Assembly (NCBI GenBank): GCA_002717445.1
Contig: PBDY01000030.1
Location: 1-37,167 of the forward strand
Length of the DNA: 37,167 nucleotides
Reading direction: 5' to 3'
Source: Gammaproteobacteria bacterium
GTDB lineage: Bacteria; Pseudomonadota; Gammaproteobacteria; Steroidobacterales; UBA11654
In this document: positions 1 to 7,364 of the stretch, one piece after another
Position numbering within the stretch: position 1 is the first letter of the stretch
Layout of the letters: each line of letters begins with the position of its first letter
Translations under genes and position numbers: made by a program
Notes under the pieces: generated by a model
What the model was told of the DNA's origin: nothing
Databases searched by the model: none
The model's input: the letters and a program-made list of their open reading frames with translations, nothing else

Positions 1-743
1 AAATTACTTTTTTTGGTCAAGATTGGGGAGGTCTCATCGGTCTTAGAATGGTTGCTCAAGATCCAGATCGATTCACTAAAATTTCTATTGGAAACACAGG
101 CCTGCCCTATAATCCAGATGTTCCACAGGAAGTCATCGATGAAATCAAAGCTTTTAGAGAAAGCGATGAAAGATTGACCATGATGGGGATGGCTAAACAG
201 GTCGGACAAATGGATGGCAAGAGCTTATCAGAAGAGAGGTCATGGAAAACTCATCCCGCTTTAAAATTTATGTATTGGCAGAAGTTTTGTTGGGATACAG
301 AAAATTTACCGATTGGTCTCCTGAATTCTTTTTCAATGGAAAAACGATCTAAGATTTCTTTATCAATAGAATATTTCTTTCACCAAATAGGCCTGGATCA
401 TTTATCACCATTCTCATCAGACTTAGTAAAAGCATACGATGCTCCATTTCCCAATCCTTCTTACAAAATGGGGCCGAGAGCAATGCCCAGTCAAGTTCCG
501 ATTATTCCCGATGCATCATTGGAGGCGCAAAGAGTAGCAAGGGAATTCTTTGCAACATCCAATAAGCCATTCTTATCGGTATTTGCTGGCAATGATCCTG
601 TGACAAATGGCATTGAGAAGGATGTACTGAAAATGGCACCCAATGCGAAAAGTGCACCACACATCGGAGGAGGCCACTTTTACCAATGGACCAAACCCGA
701 GAAGCTTTCACAAATTTTGATTGGTTTTATCAAGGAAGCTTAA
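1..743 (+). CDS. Haloalkane dehalogenase-like alpha/beta hydrolase, 5'-truncated by the window edge
   Basis: The reading frame is open from base 3 and continues upstream of the window, so the ATG at 48 is internal. The first visible residues are ITFFGQDWGGLIGLRM. The D-W-G-G there (Asp codon at 21-23) is the nucleophile elbow of haloalkane dehalogenases, with the Trp that usually stabilises the halide. Near the C-terminus FAGNDPVT holds the acidic-residue region and GGGHFYQW the catalytic His. The family hydrolyses carbon-halogen bonds in the cytoplasm; related epoxide hydrolases share the fold, so the substrate is open. The gene ends inside the 3' end of the convergent regulator gene (14-bp overlap). 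The cap domain and C-terminal half look complete; the N-terminal strand region is outside the window. Confidence 0.8.
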   Translation, partial: ITFFGQDWGGLIGLRMVAQDPDRFTKISIGNTGLPYNPDVPQEVIDEIKAFRESDERLTMMGMAKQVGQMDGKSLSEERSWKTHPALKFMYWQKFCWDTENLPIGLLNSFSMEKRSKISLSIEYFFHQIGLDHLSPFSSDLVKAYDAPFPNPSYKMGPRAMPSQVPIIPDASLEAQRVAREFFATSNKPFLSVFAGNDPVTNGIEKDVLKMAPNAKSAPHIGGGHFYQWTKPEKLSQILIGFIKEA

Positions 744-942
744 ATAAATCTTCAACACTGCATTTAAGTGTTTTTGCAATCTTTAATCCAAGAACGGTCG
801 AGGGCACATAAATTCCATTTTCGATCGCATTGATGCTCTTTCTAGAAACCTCTGCACTTTCAGATAATTCTTGCTGTGTCAGACCAGCAGATCGTCTCAG
901 TTCCTCAAGATTATTGAGTAGCTTTTTATGATTCTTACCCAA
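730..942 (-). CDS. Small XRE (Cro/CI-type) helix-turn-helix regulator
   Basis: This 70-residue protein is essentially one HTH domain. GLTQQELSESAEVSRKSINA (about residues 20-39) is the helix-turn-helix, followed by IENGIYVPS and the family's C-terminal pattern (LKCSVEDLFKL). It resembles the short YozG-like DNA-binding proteins that often sit beside a small membrane protein gene, as here. The frame has no ATG: an upstream stop (TGA at 955-957, read on the minus strand) limits it, and TTG at 940-942 is the first usable start. That TTG lies 2 bases after the stop of a 15-codon mini-ORF, so its translation may be coupled. The 3' end overlaps the convergent dehalogenase gene. Target and ligand are unknown; the palindrome at 1412-1456 is a candidate operator. 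Confidence 0.75.
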   Translation of the reverse strand: MGKNHKKLLNNLEELRRSAGLTQQELSESAEVSRKSINAIENGIYVPSTVLGLKIAKTLKCSVEDLFKLP

Positions 943-944
943 GG

Positions 945-992
945 TTATTTCTTTTCAGATTCTTTTCTATTTTTTGTAAAAAGATTTTTCAT
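945..992 (-). CDS. Possible 15-codon mini-ORF coupling the membrane protein and regulator genes
   Basis: On the minus strand an ATG at 990-992 overlaps the stop of the membrane protein gene in a TAATG arrangement. It is preceded by a strong purine-rich ribosome binding site (GAGGAGAGAG). It encodes MKNLFTKNRKESEKK and stops at 945-947; after two bases the TTG start of the regulator follows. The ribosome binding site here is much better than anything directly in front of that TTG. The mini-ORF could be a coupling or leader peptide, or the remnant of an N-terminal extension now separated by a frame change. Nothing shows that the peptide itself has a function. Confidence 0.4.
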   Translation of the reverse strand: MKNLFTKNRKESEKK

Positions 993-1390
993 TATTCTCT
1001 CTCCTCAAAGTCCTCGACTGCCTCACTGATTTCCTCGCTTTCTCTCGGATAGAGGTAGCCCGCAATTATTTGACCAATTCCAATAGTTGCAACTAAAGCC
1101 CCAACGCCCTGAAATATTGATCCAAGAAAGAAAACACCAAAAAGAAATAAACCAATACCAACAAATAAAGTTATTACACCGCTTCTTCGGTAATCTAAGG
1201 GGGTTTGAGGCTTGTCACCGCTGTTTAATGTCCTTATTAATTTTTTTATTTCTTCCGGATCATCGATGTTTTTCGCCATCTTGATCATGGTTTCATGTTT
1301 GTTTTTATCAACTAGATATAGCCAAACAAAAACACTTATTGGAATTATGATCCCAGTAAGCATGCCTAAGATAGGTATAAACTCTTTCAT
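992..1390 (-). CDS. Small inner-membrane protein of unknown function (DUF6249-like)
   Basis: The 132-residue protein has one N-terminal membrane segment (about residues 6-26), a charged cytoplasmic stretch with DDPEEIKKLIRTLNSG, then two hydrophobic segments (about residues 72-93 and 95-113) and an acidic tail. This order, with the linker reading like a variant of 'IEKGVDPEEI', resembles small DUF6249-type membrane proteins. That assignment is from memory of the pattern and is tentative. The ATG at 1390 is preceded by AGAGAG at good distance. The gene is followed by the mini-ORF and the HTH regulator and probably forms one transcript with them; membrane protein plus small XRE regulator is a recurrent pair. 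No enzymatic motif is visible. Confidence 0.6.
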   Translation of the reverse strand: MKEFIPILGMLTGIIIPISVFVWLYLVDKNKHETMIKMAKNIDDPEEIKKLIRTLNSGDKPQTPLDYRRSGVITLFVGIGLFLFGVFFLGSIFQGVGALVATIGIGQIIAGYLYPRESEEISEAVEDFEERE

Positions 1391-1411
1391 ATTATTCTCT
1401 CTAATAGATTA

Positions 1412-1456
1412 TGTAACGCAAACTTACCATCATTTAAATGGTAAGTAAAGGTTACA
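1412..1456. promoter_or_regulatory. Nested inverted repeat between the betaine cassette and the membrane-protein/regulator genes
   Basis: CTTACCAT (1423-1430) and ATGGTAAG (1438-1445) form a perfect 8-bp inverted repeat around a 7-base centre. An outer TGTAAC (1412-1417) pairs with GTTACA (1451-1456). The element sits after the stop of the MetF-like gene and just upstream of the start at 1390. No T-run follows on either strand, so a dyad operator for the small HTH regulator or for the cassette is at least as likely as a terminator. Confidence 0.4.
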
Positions 1457-1467
1457 TATAGGTATTT

Positions 1468-2325
1468 TTAGGAAAGGCTTGAGATCGACTCAGTGCGCCA
1501 TTTTTCAGTTGTTTCAATCTGGTTGAAACAAAATATATGATATCCAGCAAAATTGACCTTACTGATATCGTTGTGTTCAGAAATATCCCTTATCAATTTA
1601 TCTGGATTGTAGGTACTGGATTTCATTAGTTCTGCCGCAACTTGAGATTTTTTTCGCAAAAAGCGAAGCGAGTCTCCAACACCTATTCTAAGAGACGTTC
1701 TAAGAAGACGTCCTCGCTCAATGACGCCAGGCAATCCCACCCAAACAGGAAGATCAATGCCTTTCTGGTTAATCCGAACCAACCAGTCACTCAATATATT
1801 TGCGTCAAAACACATTTGAGTGACAATAAAATCTGCCAAATCTTTTTTCTCTTCAAGGGCTTCCATTAAGACTTCATCACTGACATCAGGGTGCCCCTCG
1901 GGATGCGCTGCAATTCCAATCTTCTTTATATTATGACCAGATTTGTCTAAGGCTTTAAGAAGATCATGGGCATTATTAAAATCACCCATTGGCTCTGGTC
2001 GATCACCGCCGGGTACAAAAATATCCTCAATGCCCAATGCATCGAGTTTTTTGACGATAGTTTCGAGATGTTTTTTACCGCTGACGCATTTCGCTGCAAT
2101 ATGAGGAACAACCTTAAAACCTTGTGCAATAAGTTTTTCGGTCAGCTGTATGGTTTCGTCGACACCTTTTGTCGGAGAGCAGGTGACTGCCAAATACATA
2201 TTTGGATCAAGAGTTCCAATCTTCTCTTCAATCCCTGGAACGGGAATAATTTCCATATAGGATTTTTTAAGATCCTCTCGCATCTGCTTAGCGATAGCTT
2301 CTGATGGTTTGCCCATTTTAATCAT
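1468..2325 (-). CDS. Methylenetetrahydrofolate reductase-like (MetF-family) protein of the demethylation cassette
   Basis: The 285-residue cytoplasmic protein follows the MetF TIM-barrel pattern: FVPGGDRP (Asp108 region, like RGD-x-P in MetF), IGIAAHPEGHP (about 137-146), DFIVTQMCFD with Gln170 at the folate-contact position, and PVWVGLPGVI. MetF uses FAD and interconverts methylene- and methyl-tetrahydrofolate. The strand that carries the catalytic Glu in E. coli MetF (FEFFPP) reads here as AVTCSPT (46-52), with no Glu. As the last gene of the cassette, 50 bp after the corrinoid protein gene, it probably handles the methyl group taken from the substrate, either oxidising methyl-folate or serving in corrinoid-to-folate transfer; that is inference. 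GGAG lies just before the ATG at 2325; Met4 is an alternative start. Confidence 0.75.
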   Translation of the reverse strand: MIKMGKPSEAIAKQMREDLKKSYMEIIPVPGIEEKIGTLDPNMYLAVTCSPTKGVDETIQLTEKLIAQGFKVVPHIAAKCVSGKKHLETIVKKLDALGIEDIFVPGGDRPEPMGDFNNAHDLLKALDKSGHNIKKIGIAAHPEGHPDVSDEVLMEALEEKKDLADFIVTQMCFDANILSDWLVRINQKGIDLPVWVGLPGVIERGRLLRTSLRIGVGDSLRFLRKKSQVAAELMKSSTYNPDKLIRDISEHNDISKVNFAGYHIFCFNQIETTEKWRTESISSLS

Positions 2326-2375
2326 TTTCTCCGATCAAAATAATCTGAAGAGTATCTTTGCATGAATGAATTTTT

Positions 2376-3086
2376 TTAAGCAGAACTTTTATTACGCTCT
2401 GCCACCATCGCTACTGCAACAGCAGCAGCCTCAGCTGAATCTCTGCAATATCGATCTGCACCCACGGCTTTTCCAAATTCTTCATTCAATGGAGCGCCCC
2501 CAACCAGGACGATATAATCGTCTCGTATGCCTTGGTTGACCATTTCATCTATCACTACTTTCATATATGGCATGGTTGTTGTAAGAAGAGCCGACATTCC
2601 CAATATATCGGGCTTGTGCTTTTCCATTGCAGCAAAATAATCTTCCACAGAATTATTAATGCCAATATTAAACACCTCAAAACCCGCTCCTTCACACATC
2701 ATGCCAACAAGATTCTTTCCAATATCATGAATATCGCCTTTAACCGTGCCTATCACCATTGAGCCAACTGGTTTCGCGCCGGTCTCAGCCAATAAAGGCT
2801 TAAGAATATTCATGCCACCTTTCATGGCATTCGCCGCCAATAAGACCTCTGGCACAAAAAGGATCCCATCACGAAAATCAATACCAACAATGGTCATTCC
2901 AGCAACTAGTGCTTCATTTAAAACCTTCTCTGGAGACCAACCACGAGACAATAATATATTTGTGCCTTCTTCTATTTCTTCCTTAAGGCCATCGTATAAG
3001 TCATCGTGCATTTGCTCCACGAGTTCTTCATCGGATAGGTCATCTAAGATGATATCCTCTTCGTTTTCCTCATATGAGTCGCTCAT
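2376..3086 (-). CDS. Corrinoid (cobalamin-binding) protein of a methyltransferase system, MtbC/MtgC-like
   Basis: The 236-residue protein has the two-part structure of methyltransferase corrinoid proteins: an N-terminal helical cap (about 30-100) and a Rossmann-like B12 domain. The B12 domain carries the lower-ligand motif D-x-H-x-x-G, read as D118-I-H120-D-I-G123 in VKGDIHDIGKN, followed by the usual LVGGAPLN segment. It shuttles a methyl group on cobalt between a substrate-specific methyltransferase and folate. A very acidic leader of about 30 residues precedes the cap and makes it somewhat longer than typical relatives. The gene lies 52 bp downstream of the MttB-family methyltransferase gene and 50 bp upstream of the MetF-like gene. 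The family needs a reductive activator of oxidised cobalt; none is encoded in this window. Confidence 0.9.
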   Translation of the reverse strand: MSDSYEENEEDIILDDLSDEELVEQMHDDLYDGLKEEIEEGTNILLSRGWSPEKVLNEALVAGMTIVGIDFRDGILFVPEVLLAANAMKGGMNILKPLLAETGAKPVGSMVIGTVKGDIHDIGKNLVGMMCEGAGFEVFNIGINNSVEDYFAAMEKHKPDILGMSALLTTTMPYMKVVIDEMVNQGIRDDYIVLVGGAPLNEEFGKAVGADRYCRDSAEAAAVAVAMVAERNKSSA

Positions 3087-3138
3087 AAATTAATCTCAGT
3101 CAATTGTTTTAATAATTAAAAATTCTTAATGGGTTGTA

Positions 3139-4680
3139 TCAGTAGTCTCTATCTTCAAACTCAGATTTTCTCTTAGCTATAAACTCAAGTAAAGCTTCAT
3201 CAATTGCAGAATCCAATTTTGGAGCTTCGTATTCTTTAAGCATTTCTTTCCATTTTGAATTGGCACGCATTGCACAGTCTAAGCTGCCTTCTTCCTCCCA
3301 TTGTTCAAAACTATTGTTATCAGCGACTTCAGACCGATAAAAAGCTGATTCAAAATTGGCTTGTGTGTGCGCCGCACCCAGAAAATGACCGCCCGGACCA
3401 ATTTCTCTGAATGCATCCATGGCTAAAGTATTTTCAGATAATTCAACTCCATTAAGCAATACAGCGAGCATTCCCGCTTGATCCGCATCCATTATGAATT
3501 TCTCATAGCCCATGGAAAGACCGCCTTCAAGCCAGCCAGCTGTATGCAGCATAAAATTGACACCAGCTAAGGCAGATGCTTGCAAAGTATTGGCTGACTC
3601 ATAAGCAGCTTGAGCATCCGGGATCTTTGATGCACACAACCCACCACCGCTTCTGAAGGGGACACCTAAGCGTCTGGCAAGTGCACCCACTATTGTCATC
3701 ACATGACCGGGTTCTGGAGTGCCAAATGTAGGCGCACCCGATTGCATAGAAACTGCACTTGCAAAAGTCCCAAAAATTACGGGAGCTCCTGGTTTGACCA
3801 ATTGAATATAAGTCATCCCTGCAAGTGCTTCAGCAAGAATTTGCGTGACTGTACCTGCTATGGTGACTGGTGACATTGCTCCAGCCAGAATAAAGGGCGA
3901 AATCATTGTTGCTTGATTGTTTTCTGCATACACAGTGGCAGCTCCAAGCATTGTGTCGTCAAACGTTAGAGGTGAATTGGCATTAATCAAGCTGGTTAAG
4001 ACCGTATTTTCTTGGACAAAAGATTCACCAAAAACCAGATTCGCCATTGCCAAAGTGTCTTTGGCTCTTTCAGGATGTGTCACCGATCCCATAAAAGGCT
4101 TGTCACTGTATTTGATATGGCTGTATATCATGTCAAAGTGGCGTTTATTGACGGGCACATCAACCGGTTCACATATGGTTCCGCCTGAGTGATGAAGATG
4201 TGGGCTCATATAGGCTAATTTGACAAAATTTCTAAAGTCTTCAATTGTTGCGTATCTTCGACCTTTGTCTAGATCCCTCACAAATGGTGACCCATAAGCT
4301 GGAACAAGAACTGTTTTCCGACCCCCAATGGTTACGTTATTTTTTGGATTCCTTGCATGCTGTATGTATTCACTTGGAGCATTCGATTGAATGATCTCTC
4401 GACATAACCCTTTCGGAAAACGGACGAGCTCACCGTCGATGTCTGCACCTGCATTCTTGAATAGATCTAGCGCTTTTGGGAAATCACGAAACTCAATTCC
4501 AATCTCCTCTAGGAGTCTATCGGCATTGTTTTCTATTGAAGCAAGTCCTTCCTCATTTAAGATTTCAAAATATGGAATCTTACGCTCAATATAGGGTCGG
4601 TAATCACTCCCGCTTTTTTCTCTGGACGCTATTCTTCCTTTTCTTCCACCAGCTTGTCTTCGTCGTTTCCTTTCTGACAT
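3139..4680 (-). CDS. MttB-superfamily methyltransferase, non-pyrrolysine type, probable glycine betaine:corrinoid methyltransferase
   Basis: At 513 residues this is a full-length member of the trimethylamine methyltransferase superfamily: an Arg/Lys-rich start (MSERKRRRQAGGRKGR), FGTFASAVSMQSGAPTFGTPEP in the barrel core (about 305-326), GGGLCASKIPDAQAAYES and GPGGHFLGAAHT near the C-terminus. Archaeal MttB needs a pyrrolysine read from an in-frame TAG; this frame runs without any stop, so it belongs to the non-Pyl branch whose characterised members include the betaine demethylase MtgB. The enzyme moves a methyl from a quaternary amine to the corrinoid protein encoded next in the operon. BCCT and dimethylglycine dehydrogenase-like neighbours point to glycine betaine, but carnitine, choline or proline betaine are possible. 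A good SD (GAGGT) precedes the ATG. Confidence 0.85.
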   Translation of the reverse strand: MSERKRRRQAGGRKGRIASREKSGSDYRPYIERKIPYFEILNEEGLASIENNADRLLEEIGIEFRDFPKALDLFKNAGADIDGELVRFPKGLCREIIQSNAPSEYIQHARNPKNNVTIGGRKTVLVPAYGSPFVRDLDKGRRYATIEDFRNFVKLAYMSPHLHHSGGTICEPVDVPVNKRHFDMIYSHIKYSDKPFMGSVTHPERAKDTLAMANLVFGESFVQENTVLTSLINANSPLTFDDTMLGAATVYAENNQATMISPFILAGAMSPVTIAGTVTQILAEALAGMTYIQLVKPGAPVIFGTFASAVSMQSGAPTFGTPEPGHVMTIVGALARRLGVPFRSGGGLCASKIPDAQAAYESANTLQASALAGVNFMLHTAGWLEGGLSMGYEKFIMDADQAGMLAVLLNGVELSENTLAMDAFREIGPGGHFLGAAHTQANFESAFYRSEVADNNSFEQWEEEGSLDCAMRANSKWKEMLKEYEAPKLDSAIDEALLEFIAKRKSEFEDRDY

Positions 4681-4703
4681 AAGCTTACCTCTTTCCGATT
4701 AAG

Positions 4704-7298
4704 CTAAGAACGAACCTTTTCATTGTTAGGGTCATAAAGAGAACCTTTGCCAACTATCCCAACAGTCATGGGATAAATACCATCACCGTTTTCATTGAAG
4801 TATTCCAGTGAGAGCTTTTTCCCTATTACAGCAATATCATTGGGTAGATAACCCATGACGACATGTTTTTTGATTGACGGGCAGTAAGACATGCTTGTGC
4901 TATATGATCGCCGCCCTTTGCTATCTATAGGTACTTCACCTGTGTCAGGATCGATGATTGGCGAGATGCCAACCGGATATCGAGAGCCATTGCCTGAAAC
5001 ATCTAGATCATCCAGTGTCATGGTGCATAGAATTGCACTGGGCTCTTCTTCTCGATGAGCAAGGTGAGCTGCTTTACCGTGAAAGTCTGCTTCTTTGACT
5101 TTAAGCCTTTGCACAGCTGATTCACAGGCATTGTATTCGGTCAATAGATCTGCGCCTTGAAGTCTAAAACTCTTTTCGAGGCGTCGACTGTTTGCATACG
5201 TTTCGATGCCCACTGGCACCACTCCAACCTCAAGCAGAGAGTCATAGAGTGCTAGACCCTCTTCAGTGTCATTGTCTAAGTATATTTCCCAGCCGCTCTC
5301 TCCAACATAGGAAATGCGTGCAGCCCAAACATCAATTGATTTTCCGCCGGATAGATTCAGGGTGAGATGCTTTGCTGCAACAAAGGGGAAATTCTCGATG
5401 CTTATCTCACTGGGATCAATAAAATGTCCCAAGGCATCTTTCGCCTTGGGTCCCCATAATCCCAGAGTAGCCATATCATGAGTCCGAATATTGATGTCTG
5501 CTTCCAGCCCCATATCGTCTCGATAATTACGCAAGGTGACCCAGTCATGGTTGCCATCTGCTCCACCAGTGACGACTCGGTAACGATCAGAGCCTAAGCG
5601 AGAGATAGTGAGGTCAGCATGGACACCGCCATCATCATCCAAGAAATTTGTATAGATAATTTTATCTTTGGGGGTATCTTCGCCAACCTTGGCGACTGAA
5701 AGATGCTCCAACATCCGCTCTGCATCTGGACCTTCAATGTCCAAGATTGCAAAATGCGATAGATTGATCATCCCAGCGGATTCACTCATGGCTAAATGTT
5801 CGGCATTAGCAATCTCGTAAGGCACATGCCTTCGATCCCACTCGTTTTCTCTAATAGGGACCTGCTGTAAATATTGATCTAGTTTTTGTCGGTTACTCTC
5901 ATAGGCAAAAGCACGTTCCCAACCGCCGACTTCGTTTTCAAAGTAGCCTCCCAACTCTTTCTCTCTTGAATAAAAAGGACTGACGAATAACTCTCTACTA
6001 CTGATATAAGGTTCTTTTGGATGAACGGGAGGGGTGTAGATGGTTTGTGCATTTTCAAACGATCGCGTTTTGACAAACGCCTTTTCTTTTTGTGCTGGAT
6101 AAAATCTAGCAATGTCAAAGGAGTGCATGTCCATCTGTGTTTTACCATTGGCCATCCATTCAGCACAGAGTCTGGCACAACCAGGACCATCTTTTACCCA
6201 TACTGCTTCGCATAGCCAAAAGCCTCTCACTTCAGGACTTTCACCGATTAAGGAGCCACCATCAGGTGTTACAGAAAGGAGACCATTGAAAGAACTTCTT
6301 TCATCCCAGCCTAATTCAGTGAGAATGGGCGTCGTTTCGAATGCTTTTTCTAGAGGTTCAGCGATTTCTTCAAGATCCAAGTACCTCATCGAGTCAGACA
6401 TCATGGTCTTCTCAGGATTGCCAATGTCTTCAGCATCAACCAGTCTCGGTTTTTTATCCTCATAAAATCCCCACTCTAGCATGCCACCATGGAGTTTACC
6501 GGTATCCCTGACATATGCCGAATTGCCTTGATCACGCATCAGCGGATAAACAAGAAAATCTTCCGCTCCTTGTGCCTCAGGAAGAGGGCCAAAGAATAAT
6601 AGTGGATGCTCAACCGGCATCAGCGGGACTGGCACGCCAGCCATCTCTCCAACCAGAGGCCCCCAGATTCCTGATGCAATGACTGCTTTGTCGGTTTTGA
6701 TTGTTCCTTTATCTGTTTTCACTCCAGTAATGCGTCCGCTCTCAATCTCAAAACCTACAGCCGGTGTATCAGCATATGTGCTCAGCGTGCCTTTTTCTTT
6801 GGCGCTTTCTATTGCAAAGCGCACCACATCCTGTGAGCGCGGCGTCACCAGGCCTGCATCTGGATCCCACATTGCACCGCGTATTGATTCTTCATCTAAA
6901 AAAGGAAATTTTTCTTTTGCTTCTGCAGCAGAAATCAGTTTTACATTGGTTCCAAAAGCTTTGCCCGATGCAACCTTTCGTTTCAGTTCTTCCCAAAGCA
7001 CATCGTCGTCTTTGCGACAGATTTCTAGGCCTCCTTTTTTAAGGAAGAAGCCGTTCTCCTCATAGAAATTTCGACTAAAGGCGGTCGTCCAGTTGCCAAG
7101 TTTGTCGTGAGTGGTGTTATAGACAAAGTCAGAAGCGTGTGCCGTGGATGCTATATCTGAAGGTATCACGGTAGATTTTTCCAAACCTACAATGTTTTTA
7201 TGTCCGAGTTCGGTGAGCCAGTATGCCAGCATTGATCCCACGATACCGCCAATACCCACGATGACGACTTCTGCTTCTGCCGGAAATTTAGAGTTCAT
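4704..7298 (-). CDS. Dimethylglycine/sarcosine dehydrogenase-like flavoprotein with C-terminal folate (GcvT-like) domain
   Basis: The 864-residue protein has an N-terminal DAO-type FAD domain (about 1-400), with VVIVGIGGIVGS at 11-22, Glu40 ending the second strand, and S-T-A-H (51-54), whose His matches the covalent flavin attachment site of dimethylglycine dehydrogenases. A linker follows, then a GcvT-like aminomethyltransferase domain (about 450-860). Known relatives are about 830-870 residues long. They demethylate N,N-dimethylglycine or sarcosine oxidatively and pass the one-carbon unit to tetrahydrofolate as methylene-THF. Placed between a betaine-type transporter and a corrinoid methyltransferase, it should take dimethylglycine, the product of the first demethylation. 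The dinucleotide motif has one extra Gly (GxGGxxG). It is cytoplasmic, with no signal peptide. Sarcosine as substrate or second substrate cannot be excluded. Confidence 0.87.
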   Translation of the reverse strand: MNSKFPAEAEVVIVGIGGIVGSMLAYWLTELGHKNIVGLEKSTVIPSDIASTAHASDFVYNTTHDKLGNWTTAFSRNFYEENGFFLKKGGLEICRKDDDVLWEELKRKVASGKAFGTNVKLISAAEAKEKFPFLDEESIRGAMWDPDAGLVTPRSQDVVRFAIESAKEKGTLSTYADTPAVGFEIESGRITGVKTDKGTIKTDKAVIASGIWGPLVGEMAGVPVPLMPVEHPLLFFGPLPEAQGAEDFLVYPLMRDQGNSAYVRDTGKLHGGMLEWGFYEDKKPRLVDAEDIGNPEKTMMSDSMRYLDLEEIAEPLEKAFETTPILTELGWDERSSFNGLLSVTPDGGSLIGESPEVRGFWLCEAVWVKDGPGCARLCAEWMANGKTQMDMHSFDIARFYPAQKEKAFVKTRSFENAQTIYTPPVHPKEPYISSRELFVSPFYSREKELGGYFENEVGGWERAFAYESNRQKLDQYLQQVPIRENEWDRRHVPYEIANAEHLAMSESAGMINLSHFAILDIEGPDAERMLEHLSVAKVGEDTPKDKIIYTNFLDDDGGVHADLTISRLGSDRYRVVTGGADGNHDWVTLRNYRDDMGLEADINIRTHDMATLGLWGPKAKDALGHFIDPSEISIENFPFVAAKHLTLNLSGGKSIDVWAARISYVGESGWEIYLDNDTEEGLALYDSLLEVGVVPVGIETYANSRRLEKSFRLQGADLLTEYNACESAVQRLKVKEADFHGKAAHLAHREEEPSAILCTMTLDDLDVSGNGSRYPVGISPIIDPDTGEVPIDSKGRRSYSTSMSYCPSIKKHVVMGYLPNDIAVIGKKLSLEYFNENGDGIYPMTVGIVGKGSLYDPNNEKVRS

Positions 7299-7364
7299 TT
7301 GAATGGAACCTGAAGGATTGCATACTCATAACATGCATCATCTGACCACTAAATTTTATTGGAA

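Noticed and set aside
3139-4680. Pyrrolysine-dependent trimethylamine methyltransferase
   Set aside because: The frame is open over all 513 codons with no in-frame TAG, so it belongs to the non-pyrrolysine branch and trimethylamine should not be assumed as substrate.
4704-7298. Frameshift or fusion artefact in the 864-residue flavoprotein
   Set aside because: A DAO domain followed by a GcvT-like domain in one chain is the normal architecture of dimethylglycine and sarcosine dehydrogenases.
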